Positions 28,628 through 38,286 of a stretch of DNA of 64,000 nucleotides are shown here, one piece after another. Below the pieces are notes generated by a model. The model was not told the origin of the DNA. It saw only the letters and a program-made list of their open reading frames with translations, and did no database searches. Both the position numbers and the translations under genes were made by a program. This stretch comes from Bacillus sp. USDA818B3_A (GTDB taxonomy: Bacteria; Bacillota; Bacilli; Bacillales; Cytobacillaceae), in the NCBI RefSeq assembly GCF_009928415.1, contig NZ_JAABNN010000001.1, forward strand, positions 27,995 through 91,994, in the 5' to 3' direction. Position 1 is the stretch's first letter. Every line of letters begins with the position of its first letter.

Positions 28628-29983
28628 TTATCCTATAATAATGCGCTCTTTTGGGTAATGATAATTCTTTTTATCCGGTTTCCCGCCTAATAATAATAAA
28701 AAGGTAAAGATTCCAATTCTACCGATAAACATTAATATCATAATGATTATCTTACCCATGGTACTTAATTCTTCAGTAATCCCCATTGAAAGACCGACCG
28801 TACCAAATGCAGATGAGACTTCAAACATGATTTCCATTAATGAAAAATTCGGCTGCAAAATCGTAAGTAATACTGAACTTACACCACAAAGCAGCATAGC
28901 TGTTGCAATCACGATATAGGACTTAATAACGTCTTCCATGACAAGCTCTCTTTTAAAAATCCTTATGGTCATATTTCCATTAGCAAAGTGGTAGATACTT
29001 AATAACATAATGGCAAAAGTAGTCGTTCTGATCCCCCCGCCTGCACTGCTTGGAGATGTACCTATAAACATTAGAATGCTTAAAATAAGATGAGTGGGAG
29101 TAGAAAATTCCTTTATATCCATTGTATTCAATCCACCATTCCGGGCGGATACAGAATAAAATAGCGAATGAACAAAAGCGGAATGCCACGTTTTGTCGGA
29201 ATAGAATCGATTAAACTCACATAACCAGATAAGAATTGTCCCTATCACGATTAGTGCAAAAAAGGTTAGCGTCGTGATTTTTGTAAAAAGAGAAAACCTA
29301 AAGGGCATTTTCTCTCGATGTTTAAAGAATTGAACCACTTCCATCAGGACAGGAAAACCAATGGCTCCTATTATTAACAGCACCATCGTGATAAATAGCA
29401 CAAAATAATCGTTAGCAAAAGGGATTAACGATTCCCCTGTAATATCAAATCCAGCATTCGTTGCTGCACTAACAGCTGCAAAGAAACCCTGTAAGTAAGC
29501 CTCTTGCCAAGTTGGAAAGTATTTTAAAAAGTAGGTTCCCAAAATAATTGCTCCGATTAATTCGGTAATCATAAATAGGATAAGGATATTTCTAACAAGT
29601 TTAACGATTCCAGCAAAAGTCGGAAGGTTTTGGTCGGTCATAATGAGCATGCGATCTCTCATTCCGATGCGTCTCCCAATCAAGAACCAAATCATTGTTC
29701 CCAGAAACATAATACCAATGCCGCCAAATTGCAGGATAATCGCAAAGATGAATGTACCTGGAACACTAAGAACCTCATTAATTGCAACAGTAGATAATCC
29801 CGTTACACTTACAGCACTCACAGCAGTAAATAAGGCATCTATTAATGTTAATTTAGCATGGGGCTGTTGTGTAATTGGCAGCATTAATAAGATGGTCGAA
29901 ACCAGGACCGCTATCAAGTAATAGACAACGATGGCTTGGGCGGGTTTTAGTTTGCTCTTTTTTTTCTCTTTTAAAATGTTCAT
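28628..29983 (-). CDS. Ktr/Trk-type potassium channel subunit (KtrB/KtrD)
   Basis: A 451-residue membrane protein with four repeats of helix-pore loop-helix. The four selectivity loops are visible: TAVSAVSVTGLS, AATNAGFDITG, SARNGGLNTMD and SAFGTVGLSMG. Each retains the conserved glycine that lines the K+ pore. It would work with a cytoplasmic KtrA/KtrC RCK subunit, which is not encoded nearby, so it resembles stand-alone ktrD. A peptide gene with its own terminator lies directly upstream. Confidence 0.92.
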   Translation of the reverse strand: MNILKEKKKSKLKPAQAIVVYYLIAVLVSTILLMLPITQQPHAKLTLIDALFTAVSAVSVTGLSTVAINEVLSVPGTFIFAIILQFGGIGIMFLGTMIWFLIGRRIGMRDRMLIMTDQNLPTFAGIVKLVRNILILFMITELIGAIILGTYFLKYFPTWQEAYLQGFFAAVSAATNAGFDITGESLIPFANDYFVLFITMVLLIIGAIGFPVLMEVVQFFKHREKMPFRFSLFTKITTLTFFALIVIGTILIWLCEFNRFYSDKTWHSAFVHSLFYSVSARNGGLNTMDIKEFSTPTHLILSILMFIGTSPSSAGGGIRTTTFAIMLLSIYHFANGNMTIRIFKRELVMEDVIKSYIVIATAMLLCGVSSVLLTILQPNFSLMEIMFEVSSAFGTVGLSMGITEELSTMGKIIIMILMFIGRIGIFTFLLLLGGKPDKKNYHYPKERIIIG

Positions 29984-30071
29984 ATTTCACCATTTCAATC
30001 TAATTTTGACAATATATCTAATATAATACACTCTTCCTTACATTACCCACTTTTTGCTTTTTTAAATTCAA

Positions 30072-30098
30072 AAAAACAGGACTGAATATTATTCAGCC
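30072..30098 (-). terminator. Terminator overlapping the end of a micropeptide gene
   Basis: On the minus strand GGCTGAAT/ATTCAGTCC (one bulged T) is followed by TGTTTTTTT. The stem includes the last two sense codons and the stop codon of the 29-residue gene. It stands between that gene and ktrD. Confidence 0.8.
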
Positions 30099-30178
30099 CC
30101 GTTTTTTCCCTTTTTCCCCATCATTGCAAATGCAATTGAACTGAAAAAGTTACCTAAAGCACTCAAGATTTCAAGCAT
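30089..30178 (-). CDS. 29-residue amphipathic micropeptide upstream of ktrD
   Basis: ATG at 30178 follows AAAGGAG at 10 nt spacing, and the stop is TAA at 30089-30091. The product starts MLEILSALGNFF, continues as a hydrophobic helix of about 20 residues, and ends with a basic tail, GKKGKNGAE. A strong terminator overlaps its 3' end. Ribosome site, clean frame and terminator together argue for a real gene. The shape, a short hydrophobic helix plus lysines, suggests a membrane-binding peptide; function is unknown. I cannot say whether it affects the downstream channel. Confidence 0.7.
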   Translation of the reverse strand: MLEILSALGNFFSSIAFAMMGKKGKNGAE

Positions 30179-30289
30179 TGCTAATCATCTCCTTTATAAT
30201 ATATACGAGGAGTTTGTCTAAAGGTTTCTTTATTTATGAATGGGATACTTATTCGTAAAATAAAGAACGGAAAGTCCTCCCTCGACATG

Positions 30290-30325
30290 AAAAGGGAATC
30301 TGCTGAGTTTAGCAGATTCCCTTTT
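30290..30325 (-). terminator. Terminator of the stress protein gene
   Basis: A 15-bp stem (AAAGGGAATCTGCT and its complement) lies 12 bp beyond the stop codon, with T/A-rich flanks. Confidence 0.85.
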
Positions 30326-30337
30326 TGCTTTCAATCA

Positions 30338-30922
30338 TTAATACTCTCGGTTGCCGTTTAAGTTAGTATTCGTTTGATTTAAGTTAGCCACCGGGGTATT
30401 GTATGGATCATTTGTATTGATGGTTCCGGTTGTATCGTTATGATTTACACTTGTATCAGTTGTTCGTCCATCTCTTATAAGGTTTTCTCGTCGTTCCACA
30501 ACAACTAGGAACTTACCTTCGTTGACATAGCCTTCATAACGGTCAGCCTCTTCTTCAGGAATGCCCAATCCAATTAAAGCTCCTGCTAAGCCGCCTACGC
30601 CTGCGCCCGCTGCCGCCCCTGTCAAGGTAGCAGCTATCGGTCCAGCAGCTACAAGAGGTCCTATACCTGGTATAGCGAGAGCACCTACGCCTGCTAAAAG
30701 ACCTAATAACCCGCCAACGGCACCGCCCGTTGCTGCTCCAGTCAAAGCACCTTTTTCCGTCGTTCCAGTCGCATCATTAATTTCATGTACTTCGTCTTTA
30801 TTTTTCCCGATAACAGAAATATCTTCAGCTGCATATCCCTGTCGTTTTAAATCTTCGACCGCCTGAATAACTTCATTTTCAGTGTCGTAAACTCCCACCA
30901 AGTGTTTTTCATGTTCATTCAT
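30338..30922 (-). CDS. General stress protein with YflT-type domain
   Basis: A 194-residue protein. The N-terminal YflT/GSP17M-like domain (HLVGVYDTENEVIQAVEDLK, SVIGKNKDEV) is followed by a glycine/alanine-rich hydrophobic hairpin (about residues 58-120) that could insert in a membrane. A segment like the end of the domain (YEGYVNEGKFLVVVE) and a disordered Asn/Thr-rich tail complete it. A near-perfect SigB promoter lies upstream, in line with its family. It is probably part of the general stress response; the molecular role is unknown. Confidence 0.85.
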   Translation of the reverse strand: MNEHEKHLVGVYDTENEVIQAVEDLKRQGYAAEDISVIGKNKDEVHEINDATGTTEKGALTGAATGGAVGGLLGLLAGVGALAIPGIGPLVAAGPIAATLTGAAAGAGVGGLAGALIGLGIPEEEADRYEGYVNEGKFLVVVERRENLIRDGRTTDTSVNHNDTTGTINTNDPYNTPVANLNQTNTNLNGNREY

Positions 30923-30957
30923 TGAAATTCCTCCTTTGATTGGTAGTCTTTAATTTG

Positions 30958-30983
30958 ATACCCGCCATTAGGAGGAATGAAAC
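30958..30983 (-). promoter_or_regulatory. SigB promoter of the stress protein gene
   Basis: On the minus strand GTTTCA is separated by 14 bp from GGGTAT, a close match to the SigB consensus GTTTAA-N12-15-GGGWAW. It lies 36 bp upstream of the ATG at 30922. Confidence 0.8.
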
Positions 30984-31017
30984 ATTCCTTTTACTGTATA
31001 AGATGCTTCACAGTTAT

Positions 31018-32277
31018 TTATGTATTTGAGATTCTGGGTAAAAGTATCGTAAACTCTGTCCCCTTATCCTTTTCACTTTTCACCAGTATTTTACCTTTGA
31101 ACGAACGGATAATTTGATAAGTTACCATCATACCTAGTCCCGTCCCGCTTTCTTTTAAGGAATAAAAAGGAGATCCAAGCCTATCTAGTTGTTTTTTTGT
31201 CATCCCTATTCCTTGGTCTTTAATGGTCATTTTTATATATCCATCATCCGTTGCTGTACAGGCGACCCAAATCGTTCCACCATGGGGCATAGACTCTATC
31301 GCATTTTTCAAGATATTAATCAAAGACTGATTCAATTTTTGGGGATTTACATAAATCCAACAGTTATCACGAAAGTCAGTTCTAATCTCAATACTATGGT
31401 TAAGGGAATAACCTTGGATGATATTTACAACTTGGTACAACTGATAACTAACGTTGATTCTTTCGTCGTTAGTTGTGGAGGGTTTTCCGAAAGATAAAAA
31501 ATCATTAATAATTTCATTTGCCCGATCTAATTCTTCAATCGATAACTGAATATACTCCTTCTTCTTCTTCTTAGGCAAATCCGGCTCGTTAAGGAGTTGC
31601 AAAAAGCCCCGGGTCACTTGCATGGGATTTCTAATTTCATGAGCGAAAACACTGGTTAACTCACTTATCACTTTTAATTTCTCCGAGTTTTCCATCTCGG
31701 ATCGTAACTGTTGAATCTCCCTAATCGTTTCATTTAGCATCGTGAAGAACCAAGTAGCTGCCACTCCAAAGATGAGATGTATCATAGGTACTATAAGATT
31801 CTCGAAGGAAAAACCTCTTAACACGCCAAAAAAAGCAAGACCAATTAGGCAATAATAAAAGGCAAGGCCAACGGCAATTTTAACTCTTTTTTCTTTTTTC
31901 GAGATAGCAAAGGATTTCTGAAAAAACAATATAACAGGTAATGAAAATAATAAGACAAAAAAAGTATTATAGAATCCTATATTGAAACCCAAATAAAGTC
32001 GATAAAGAATGATAATGGCCGAAAGGAAGATACCTGTCCCTAATCCGCCGTATAGGGTCCCGAATAACAAAGGAATAATTCTTAACTCCAAGCGGGCATT
32101 TTGACCAAAATTCACTGGAAAGGACATGCAAATTAAGATTGATAACCCCCACAGAATAGACATGATTAATTTTCTACTTCTTCCATTCTTTATCCTTTCT
32201 GTGATAAACGTAAAGTAAATAAATATGGGTATGATCATAAGCGAAACTTGCAGCAAAAAATCCTTTATGATACTCAT
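31018..32277 (-). CDS. KinB-like membrane sensor histidine kinase
   Basis: A 419-residue kinase. The N-terminal half has about six transmembrane segments of the 5TM-LYT/KinB kind (residues about 5-180). The HisKA box is FAHEIRNPMQVTRG, with the phosphorylated histidine near 213. N, G1 and G2 boxes follow: NILKNAIESMP, KDQGIGMT and GTGLGMMV. No response regulator is adjacent, as is usual for kinases that feed the Spo0F/Spo0A phosphorelay. A Spo0E-like gene is divergent from it. TTTGTCGAT at 32341-32349 in the intergenic gap is one base off a Spo0A box. Confidence 0.88.
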   Translation of the reverse strand: MSIIKDFLLQVSLMIIPIFIYFTFITERIKNGRSRKLIMSILWGLSILICMSFPVNFGQNARLELRIIPLLFGTLYGGLGTGIFLSAIIILYRLYLGFNIGFYNTFFVLLFSLPVILFFQKSFAISKKEKRVKIAVGLAFYYCLIGLAFFGVLRGFSFENLIVPMIHLIFGVAATWFFTMLNETIREIQQLRSEMENSEKLKVISELTSVFAHEIRNPMQVTRGFLQLLNEPDLPKKKKKEYIQLSIEELDRANEIINDFLSFGKPSTTNDERINVSYQLYQVVNIIQGYSLNHSIEIRTDFRDNCWIYVNPQKLNQSLINILKNAIESMPHGGTIWVACTATDDGYIKMTIKDQGIGMTKKQLDRLGSPFYSLKESGTGLGMMVTYQIIRSFKGKILVKSEKDKGTEFTILLPRISNT

Positions 32278-32486
32278 CTTCCATTACCTTTCCATCTTCA
32301 TTTATATATTAAGTACTATTATACTTTATCGGTACCATATTTTGTCGATTACCGTTTAAATAAGTTGTAAATTGGCGTATCTATTAAACCGATTAATATC
32401 TATAGAAATAATCGTATAGAAAGCCTTTCAAGTAATTGGTAATATATATTTTATGATTTACTTACTTTTCCAAATGAGGTATCTAT

Positions 32487-32678
32487 ATGGGTGAAAAACC
32501 GAATCATTTACGTCCATTTGAGCTTCGATCATATATTGAATACTTGAGGGAAGACTTAATCGATATTGGTCAGAAGATGGGATTAACCCATCAACTAACT
32601 ATTCAAGCCAGCGAGAAATTGGATTACTTTCTTAATGAATATAAGAAGGTATCTGAAAACAACCTATCAATCTATTAG
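32487..32678 (+). CDS. Spo0E-family Spo0A-P phosphatase
   Basis: A 63-residue two-helix protein of the Spo0E family. The signature segment is ASEKLDYFLNEYKK, matching the SxxLD core that contacts the active aspartate of Spo0A. Family members dephosphorylate Spo0A-P and delay sporulation. It is divergent from the KinB-like kinase, so activator and inhibitor of the same relay share a 209-bp intergenic region. A long hairpin follows it. Confidence 0.85.
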   Translation: MGEKPNHLRPFELRSYIEYLREDLIDIGQKMGLTHQLTIQASEKLDYFLNEYKKVSENNLSIY

Positions 32679-32725
32679 AAGCTCTTAAGGTTAATTTTCA
32701 GGTCGTGCTTCGCCAGCCAGGATTT

Positions 32726-32792
32726 ATTATACATAAAAAATGAAAAGACCCTTACGCCCAGTGTAAAGGTCTCTTCATTTTTTATGTATAAT
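32726..32792. terminator. Long terminator hairpin after spo0E-like gene
   Basis: Arms of about 30 bp, with small mismatches, run from ATTATACAT (32726) to ATGTATAAT (32792) around a short loop. It is unusually long for a terminator. Confidence 0.8.
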
Positions 32793-32872
32793 AATTGACA
32801 TAGGATTAGGAATACCTTAGTCTTCTATTAATTATTTATAAAGATATTTCCTGATATGAAAGGATGATTGAC

Positions 32873-33271
32873 ATGAATACATACCAGACATCTTCATCAA
32901 ACCTCACTCACAAGGAAAAAGCGGTATCTTTTCTACAGCTTGTAGCTGAAGGGAACGTCCGCGAGGCTTATCAGAGTTTCATAGGTCCTGACTTTCGTCA
33001 TCACAACCCCTACTTTCGCGGGGATTCAGAATCACTTATGATTGCGATGGAAGAGAATGCAGTTAAAAACCCAAATAAAATCTTTGAAGTAAAACAAGCC
33101 ATTCAAGAAGGAGATACTGTTGCTGTTCAATCTCATGTCAAGCAGAATCCAGAGGATCGTGGAGTAGCTGTTGTACATATTTTTCGTTTCCTTGATAACC
33201 AAATTGTTGAATTATGGGACATCGGTCAGCCCATTCCAGGGGATACACCTAATGAGAACGGGATGTTCTAA
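32873..33271 (+). CDS. NTF2-like/SnoaL-type protein
   Basis: A 132-residue protein with the cone-shaped NTF2/SnoaL fold. The helix KEKAVSFLQLVAEGNVREAYQ and the patch FIGPDFRHHNPYFRG are typical, and a C-terminal strand holds VHIFRFLDNQIVELWDIGQ. Relatives bind small ligands or act as cyclases or isomerases; no substrate can be inferred. ATG 32873 is preferred, with AAAGGA 8 nt upstream. Confidence 0.82.
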   Translation: MNTYQTSSSNLTHKEKAVSFLQLVAEGNVREAYQSFIGPDFRHHNPYFRGDSESLMIAMEENAVKNPNKIFEVKQAIQEGDTVAVQSHVKQNPEDRGVAVVHIFRFLDNQIVELWDIGQPIPGDTPNENGMF

Positions 33272-33294
33272 ATTGACTTCAGAACTGCATAAAA

Positions 33295-33328
33295 AAAGGG
33301 TCACTTTCCTATAGAAAGTTGACCCTTT
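33295..33328 (+). terminator. Terminator of the NTF2-like gene
   Basis: AAAGGGTCA/TGACCCTTT with an inner CTTTC/GAAAG pair lies 23 bp after the stop. Confidence 0.85.
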
Positions 33329-33371
33329 CCGTCTTGATTGGAAATAATTTTAGGAAGAAAGGTTGATTTGA

Positions 33372-33704
33372 ATGGAATTTATTATCCGCGAGATGAAGCT
33401 GGAGGATATATACCAGGTCCAGCAAGTTGCTAAGGAAAGTTGGAAAAGCACATATCAAGGAATTATTCCTCTAGGGATACAAGAACGTTTCTTAAAAGCC
33501 GCATATAACGACGATATGATGCAGAACCGACTAGAAAATTCATTTATATGGGTTTCAGAAGTTAATAGGAAAATAGTCGGCTTTGCCTCATCTGTTGTAG
33601 CTCCAACTTTCTTTCTGCTTCAGGGGATGAAACCCCTCCTCATCTGTCGTAGCTCCAACTTTCTTTCTGCTTCAGGGGATGAAACCCCTTCTCATCTGTC
33701 GTAG
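33372..33704 (+). pseudogene. GNAT acetyltransferase truncated by a repeat array
   Basis: The first 72 or so residues look like the N-terminus of a GNAT acetyltransferase: MEFIIREMKLEDIYQVQQVAKESW, then WVSEVNRKIVGFA. The acetyl-CoA-binding half is missing. From 33585 the frame runs into copies of a 52-bp repeat, giving low-complexity sequence until a stop at 33702-33704. No C-terminal remnant appears beyond the array. The gene appears to have lost its 3' half when the array arose or expanded there. Confidence 0.8.
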
Positions 33705-33793
33705 CTCCAACTTTCTTTCTGCTTCAGGGGTTGAGCCCCCTCCTCATCTGTCGTAGCTCCAACTTTCTTTCCGCTTCAGAGGTTGAGACCCTC
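33585..33793. repeat. 52-bp tandem repeat array, four copies
   Basis: Copies of GTAGCTCCAACTTTCTTTC start at 33598, 33649, 33701 and 33753, spacings 51, 52 and 52 bp. Each unit has a small inverted repeat around the same place: AGGGG...CCCCT in units 1 and 2, GGGG/CCCC in unit 3 and GAGG/CCTC in unit 4. The period equals that of the arrays at 1 and 55.7 kb. Confidence 0.92.
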
Positions 33794-33824
33794 CCTCGCC
33801 TTTCACATTGATATAAACAAAAAA

Positions 33825-33843
33825 ACTTGGATGGACTCCAAGT
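33825..33843 (-). terminator. Terminator of the unknown gene at 33.8 kb
   Basis: ACTTGGA/TCCAAGT stem is followed on the minus strand by a run of seven Ts, directly after the stop codon. Confidence 0.85.
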
Positions 33844-33846
33844 ATT

Positions 33847-34422
33847 CTACAATTTAGAGATAATCTTTGTTTTGACGCTTTTGATTAATTTGATCTCTGC
33901 ATTTTTAGGGATGAACTCACTAATGTTTTCATACTTTCCCTCTAGTTGTTCTGGGTGCTCCATTACATATTCCTTAAAAGAATAGGAAAAAAGTTTTCGT
34001 GCTACTCTACCTTTTTCGCCAATGAAATTGAACCAGCCCTGCCCCACATAAAAAGGATTCGTAAGGATCTTCTCAACGATGTAATTCATACGGTCTTTTT
34101 CTTCCTCTGGCTGAAACTTTGTTTTGGAAGAAAGAGCTAAGATAAAATAATTTTTGTACCTATCCAATTCAAGTAATTGAAGATGATACTTTTCACGCTG
34201 CATTTGATTGAACTTCGTAAGGACAGTTTTGATGCTTTTTTCCACATCGATTTCAAATTTACTGGCTTCTTTCCACGTCGATAAGCGAGAATCAAATAGG
34301 GTAAGAGTTAGTATATAATAGGCTGCAAAATTTTTGGGATCAAATACTTCATTAACCACTTTCGTTTCATCTTCCGGTACAACAACAAAGTTTTTATAGT
34401 CAGCAAAGAAATTTTCCATCAT
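33847..34422 (-). CDS. Unknown 191-residue protein
   Basis: I do not recognise this protein. It is rich in charged and aromatic residues, with helices through the middle (KSIKTVLTKFNQMQREKYHLQL). It has no signal peptide or membrane segment. An AGAAGG ribosome site precedes two tandem ATGs, and a strong terminator follows. It is monocistronic, between the damaged GNAT gene and pckA. Confidence 0.7.
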   Translation of the reverse strand: MMENFFADYKNFVVVPEDETKVVNEVFDPKNFAAYYILTLTLFDSRLSTWKEASKFEIDVEKSIKTVLTKFNQMQREKYHLQLLELDRYKNYFILALSSKTKFQPEEEKDRMNYIVEKILTNPFYVGQGWFNFIGEKGRVARKLFSYSFKEYVMEHPEQLEGKYENISEFIPKNAEIKLIKSVKTKIISKL

Positions 34423-34642
34423 TTCGTATACCTTCTTTCATACCTTGATAGATTCATGAATAAATGGCTTTCATTGATTTATATAATAATATTCATTCTT
34501 TATCCTCAAATATCCTGCTTATCCTCTTAAAAATCACAATTTTCACTATTTTTAACTAAATAGACCTATTTTCGAGGGTGATTTTTGTCGTAGACAAGGT
34601 CTTTTGTATGAGTTATTCAGAGATTTTTGGAACAGAAAAAAA

Positions 34643-34670
34643 CTCAAAATTCACAAATACGAATTTTGAG
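34643..34670 (-). terminator. Terminator of pckA
   Basis: CTCAAAATTC/GAATTTTGAG stem followed by seven Ts on the minus strand, 18 bp after the stop. Confidence 0.88.
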
Positions 34671-34687
34671 CCGTTTTCCTAAATGAT

Positions 34688-36254
34688 TTAAAATAAGTCT
34701 TTTATCGTAGGATCATTGTTTTCAAGTTTTTCAAAATTGAGTTTAAAACGGTTGGCTAATTCAAATGCTTGTTGATCATAAGCTGTTTTATTCATCCAGG
34801 TGTTTCGTGGTACTAAAACATCATTGGGTACACCAGGGCAAAACTTTGGAATGAGCAGACCAAAAACCGGATCTGGTTCATAGTCAAATTTATCTAATTG
34901 TCCTGTAATGGCATTTGTTACCATCGCGCGTGTATACCGTAAGTCCATCCGCTTGCCCACTCCATAGGGGCCGTCGCTCCAACCGGTGTTTACTAAATAA
35001 ACATTCGTTTGATATTTATCAATTTTTTCACCCAGCAGTTTGGCGTAGACACTAGCCCTGAGCGGCAAAAATGGTGCACCGAAACAAGTGGAGAATGTAG
35101 CCTCAGGTTTCGTTATGCCTCTTTCTGTACCGGCAAGCTTACTCGTATAACCTGAAAGGAAGTGATACATCGCCTGCTTTTTTGTTAATTTAGCAATGGG
35201 AGGAAGTACTCCAAAGGCATCAGCGGTTAAGAAAATGATGACGTTGGGATGTCCGGCCACTCCGGGGATAACCGCCTTTTGAATATGTTCAATCGGATAA
35301 GCCACTCGTGTATTTTCCGTTAAGGTATGATTAGAGTAATCTGCTTCTCTTGTACTCTCATTAATGATTACATTTTCGAGAACAGCACCAAAACGGACAG
35401 CTTGATAAATTTGCGGTTCCTTTTCTTCCGAAAGGTCTATGCACTTTGCATAACAGCCACCTTCCATGTTAAATTCCCTGTATCACTCCAGCCGTGTTCA
35501 TCATCTCCAATTAAATAACGTTCCGGGTCAGCAGAAAGGGTAGTTTTTCCTGTCCCAGACAGGCCGAAGAAAAGGGCTGCATTGTCTTTATGATCAGTAT
35601 TTGCAGAACAATGCATGGTGAGAACATCTCTTTGAGGCAGCAATGTGTTCATGACACTAAATATGGACTTTTTCATTTCACCTGCATATTCGGTACCGCC
35701 AATTAACACAAGCCGTTTTTCATAATTTATAATAATAAAAGTTTCCGATTTTGTCCCATGGATGGCCGGTATCGCATGAAATCCTGGAACACAGATGATT
35801 GTGAATGAATCTAGCCAATCATTAGTCATTGCTTGGGTTGGGCGGATAAACAGTTGATGAGCAAATAATTATGCCAGGCATATTCATTGATCACCGTAAT
35901 TGGCAGAGAATATAAATCCTCTGCACCTGCATAACCGTTGAATAAAAATAATTCTTTGCCGATTAAATAATCAAGTACATCTTGATAAAGATCGTTAAAT
36001 CTATCTTGATCAAACGGCTGGTTTACATCTCCCCATGCAATTTTTTCAGCAATGGATGGCTCGCAGACAATGTATTTATCTTTGGGGGACCGGCCTGTAT
36101 ACTTTCCTGTCGTTACTCGTAAAGCACCTGTATTGGTTAGGACCCCTTCTCCCCGTTTAATCGCTGCTTCCACCAGTTCTGGAACCGACAAATTTCTATA
36201 AACCTGAGTATCAGCCAAAATACTTTGAAGTGATGTTACATTTTTTATCGCCAT
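34688..36254 (-). pseudogene. pckA: ATP-dependent PEP carboxykinase, split by two single-base deletions
   Basis: Three overlapping frames together encode an almost full-length PckA of about 525 residues. The first (36254 to 35826) starts at the N-terminus and has TGKYTGRSPKDK. The second (to 35437) has the nucleotide loop [14 protein letters not shown]. The third (to 34688) has [11 protein letters not shown] and [14 protein letters not shown]. The breaks fall near 35868, where one T appears lost from an AATTTATTT-like run in HNLFAHQL, and near 35471-35478, just before EGGCYAK. All other sequence is well conserved. The enzyme converts oxaloacetate to PEP. As written it is non-functional, but the pattern fits homopolymer sequencing errors or very recent mutation. 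Confidence 0.9.
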
Positions 36255-36346
36255 TTTAAACCCACCTTATTTAAAAAATGGTTTTAACAAAGGAAGATAT
36301 GAGAATGCTTTATACTTAATAAATATATATTCAGCTAACATTCTAT

Positions 36347-36364
36347 TTGTGAAACATTTCACAA
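36347..36364. promoter_or_regulatory. Consensus Rex (redox-sensing repressor) site upstream of pckA
   Basis: TTGTGAA-ACAT-TTCACAA matches the Rex consensus TTGTGAA-N4-TTCACAA at every fixed position, and its arms extend by one further base each side. It lies 93 bp upstream of the pckA start. Rex represses when NAD is high relative to NADH, so pckA may be tied to redox state. Binding itself is inferred. Confidence 0.7.
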
Positions 36365-36365
36365 A

Positions 36366-36700
36366 AGTTCATAAAGTGTTCATTGGTCTAAGTTACATTC
36401 TTAGAAAATGGTTATGAAATGACTACTTTTTATTATTTTAACTGAGGAATGAGGGATAAAAAATGAAATGTCTCCGACTGCATTTCTTTTATTATGACAA
36501 TTTTCTTCTTTTGCTTGGTCATTTAATATTAGAAATTTAATACAACTTTCCTAGTTATGTTGAATGAATGGATTAGAAATATGTAATTTGTGTGAATGTG
36601 CAAATTTGTCACTAACTTGTTGAAATTCATTTATTGATCAATAAAATGAATCATCTAACAAAATTTTGATTCTATCTACAACTATCTCCTGCATTAGTAA
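36366..36700. other. AT-rich intergenic stretch without a gene
   Basis: Between the Rex site and the gdhA terminator I see no reading frame with a ribosome site, no stable hairpin and no recognisable RNA. Confidence 0.6.
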
Positions 36701-36724
36701 AAAGCCTACATTACTGTAGGCTTT
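36701..36724. terminator. Terminator of gdhA
   Basis: AAAGCCTACA/TGTAGGCTTT stem with a 4-nt loop lies 34 bp beyond the stop at 36759. Confidence 0.85.
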
Positions 36725-36758
36725 AATTACTTAAAAGATGTAAAACGGAAATCTGCTA

Positions 36759-38153
<1,395 letters not shown>

Positions 38154-38286
38154 CTACTGTATTATAAAATTAAGAAAATTCTCTTTTCTAAAAGATGTTT
38201 TCATTTTATAATTTTATAATTAATAGTTTCAATATTAATTTTCGATGAAATCAATGCATAAAACGCATCAATAGGAAGTGATCAAA

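Noticed and set aside
33585..33793. CRISPR array
   Set aside because: The units are contiguous tandem copies with no unique spacers, and no cas gene is present. The same holds for the arrays at 1-155 and 55675-55905.
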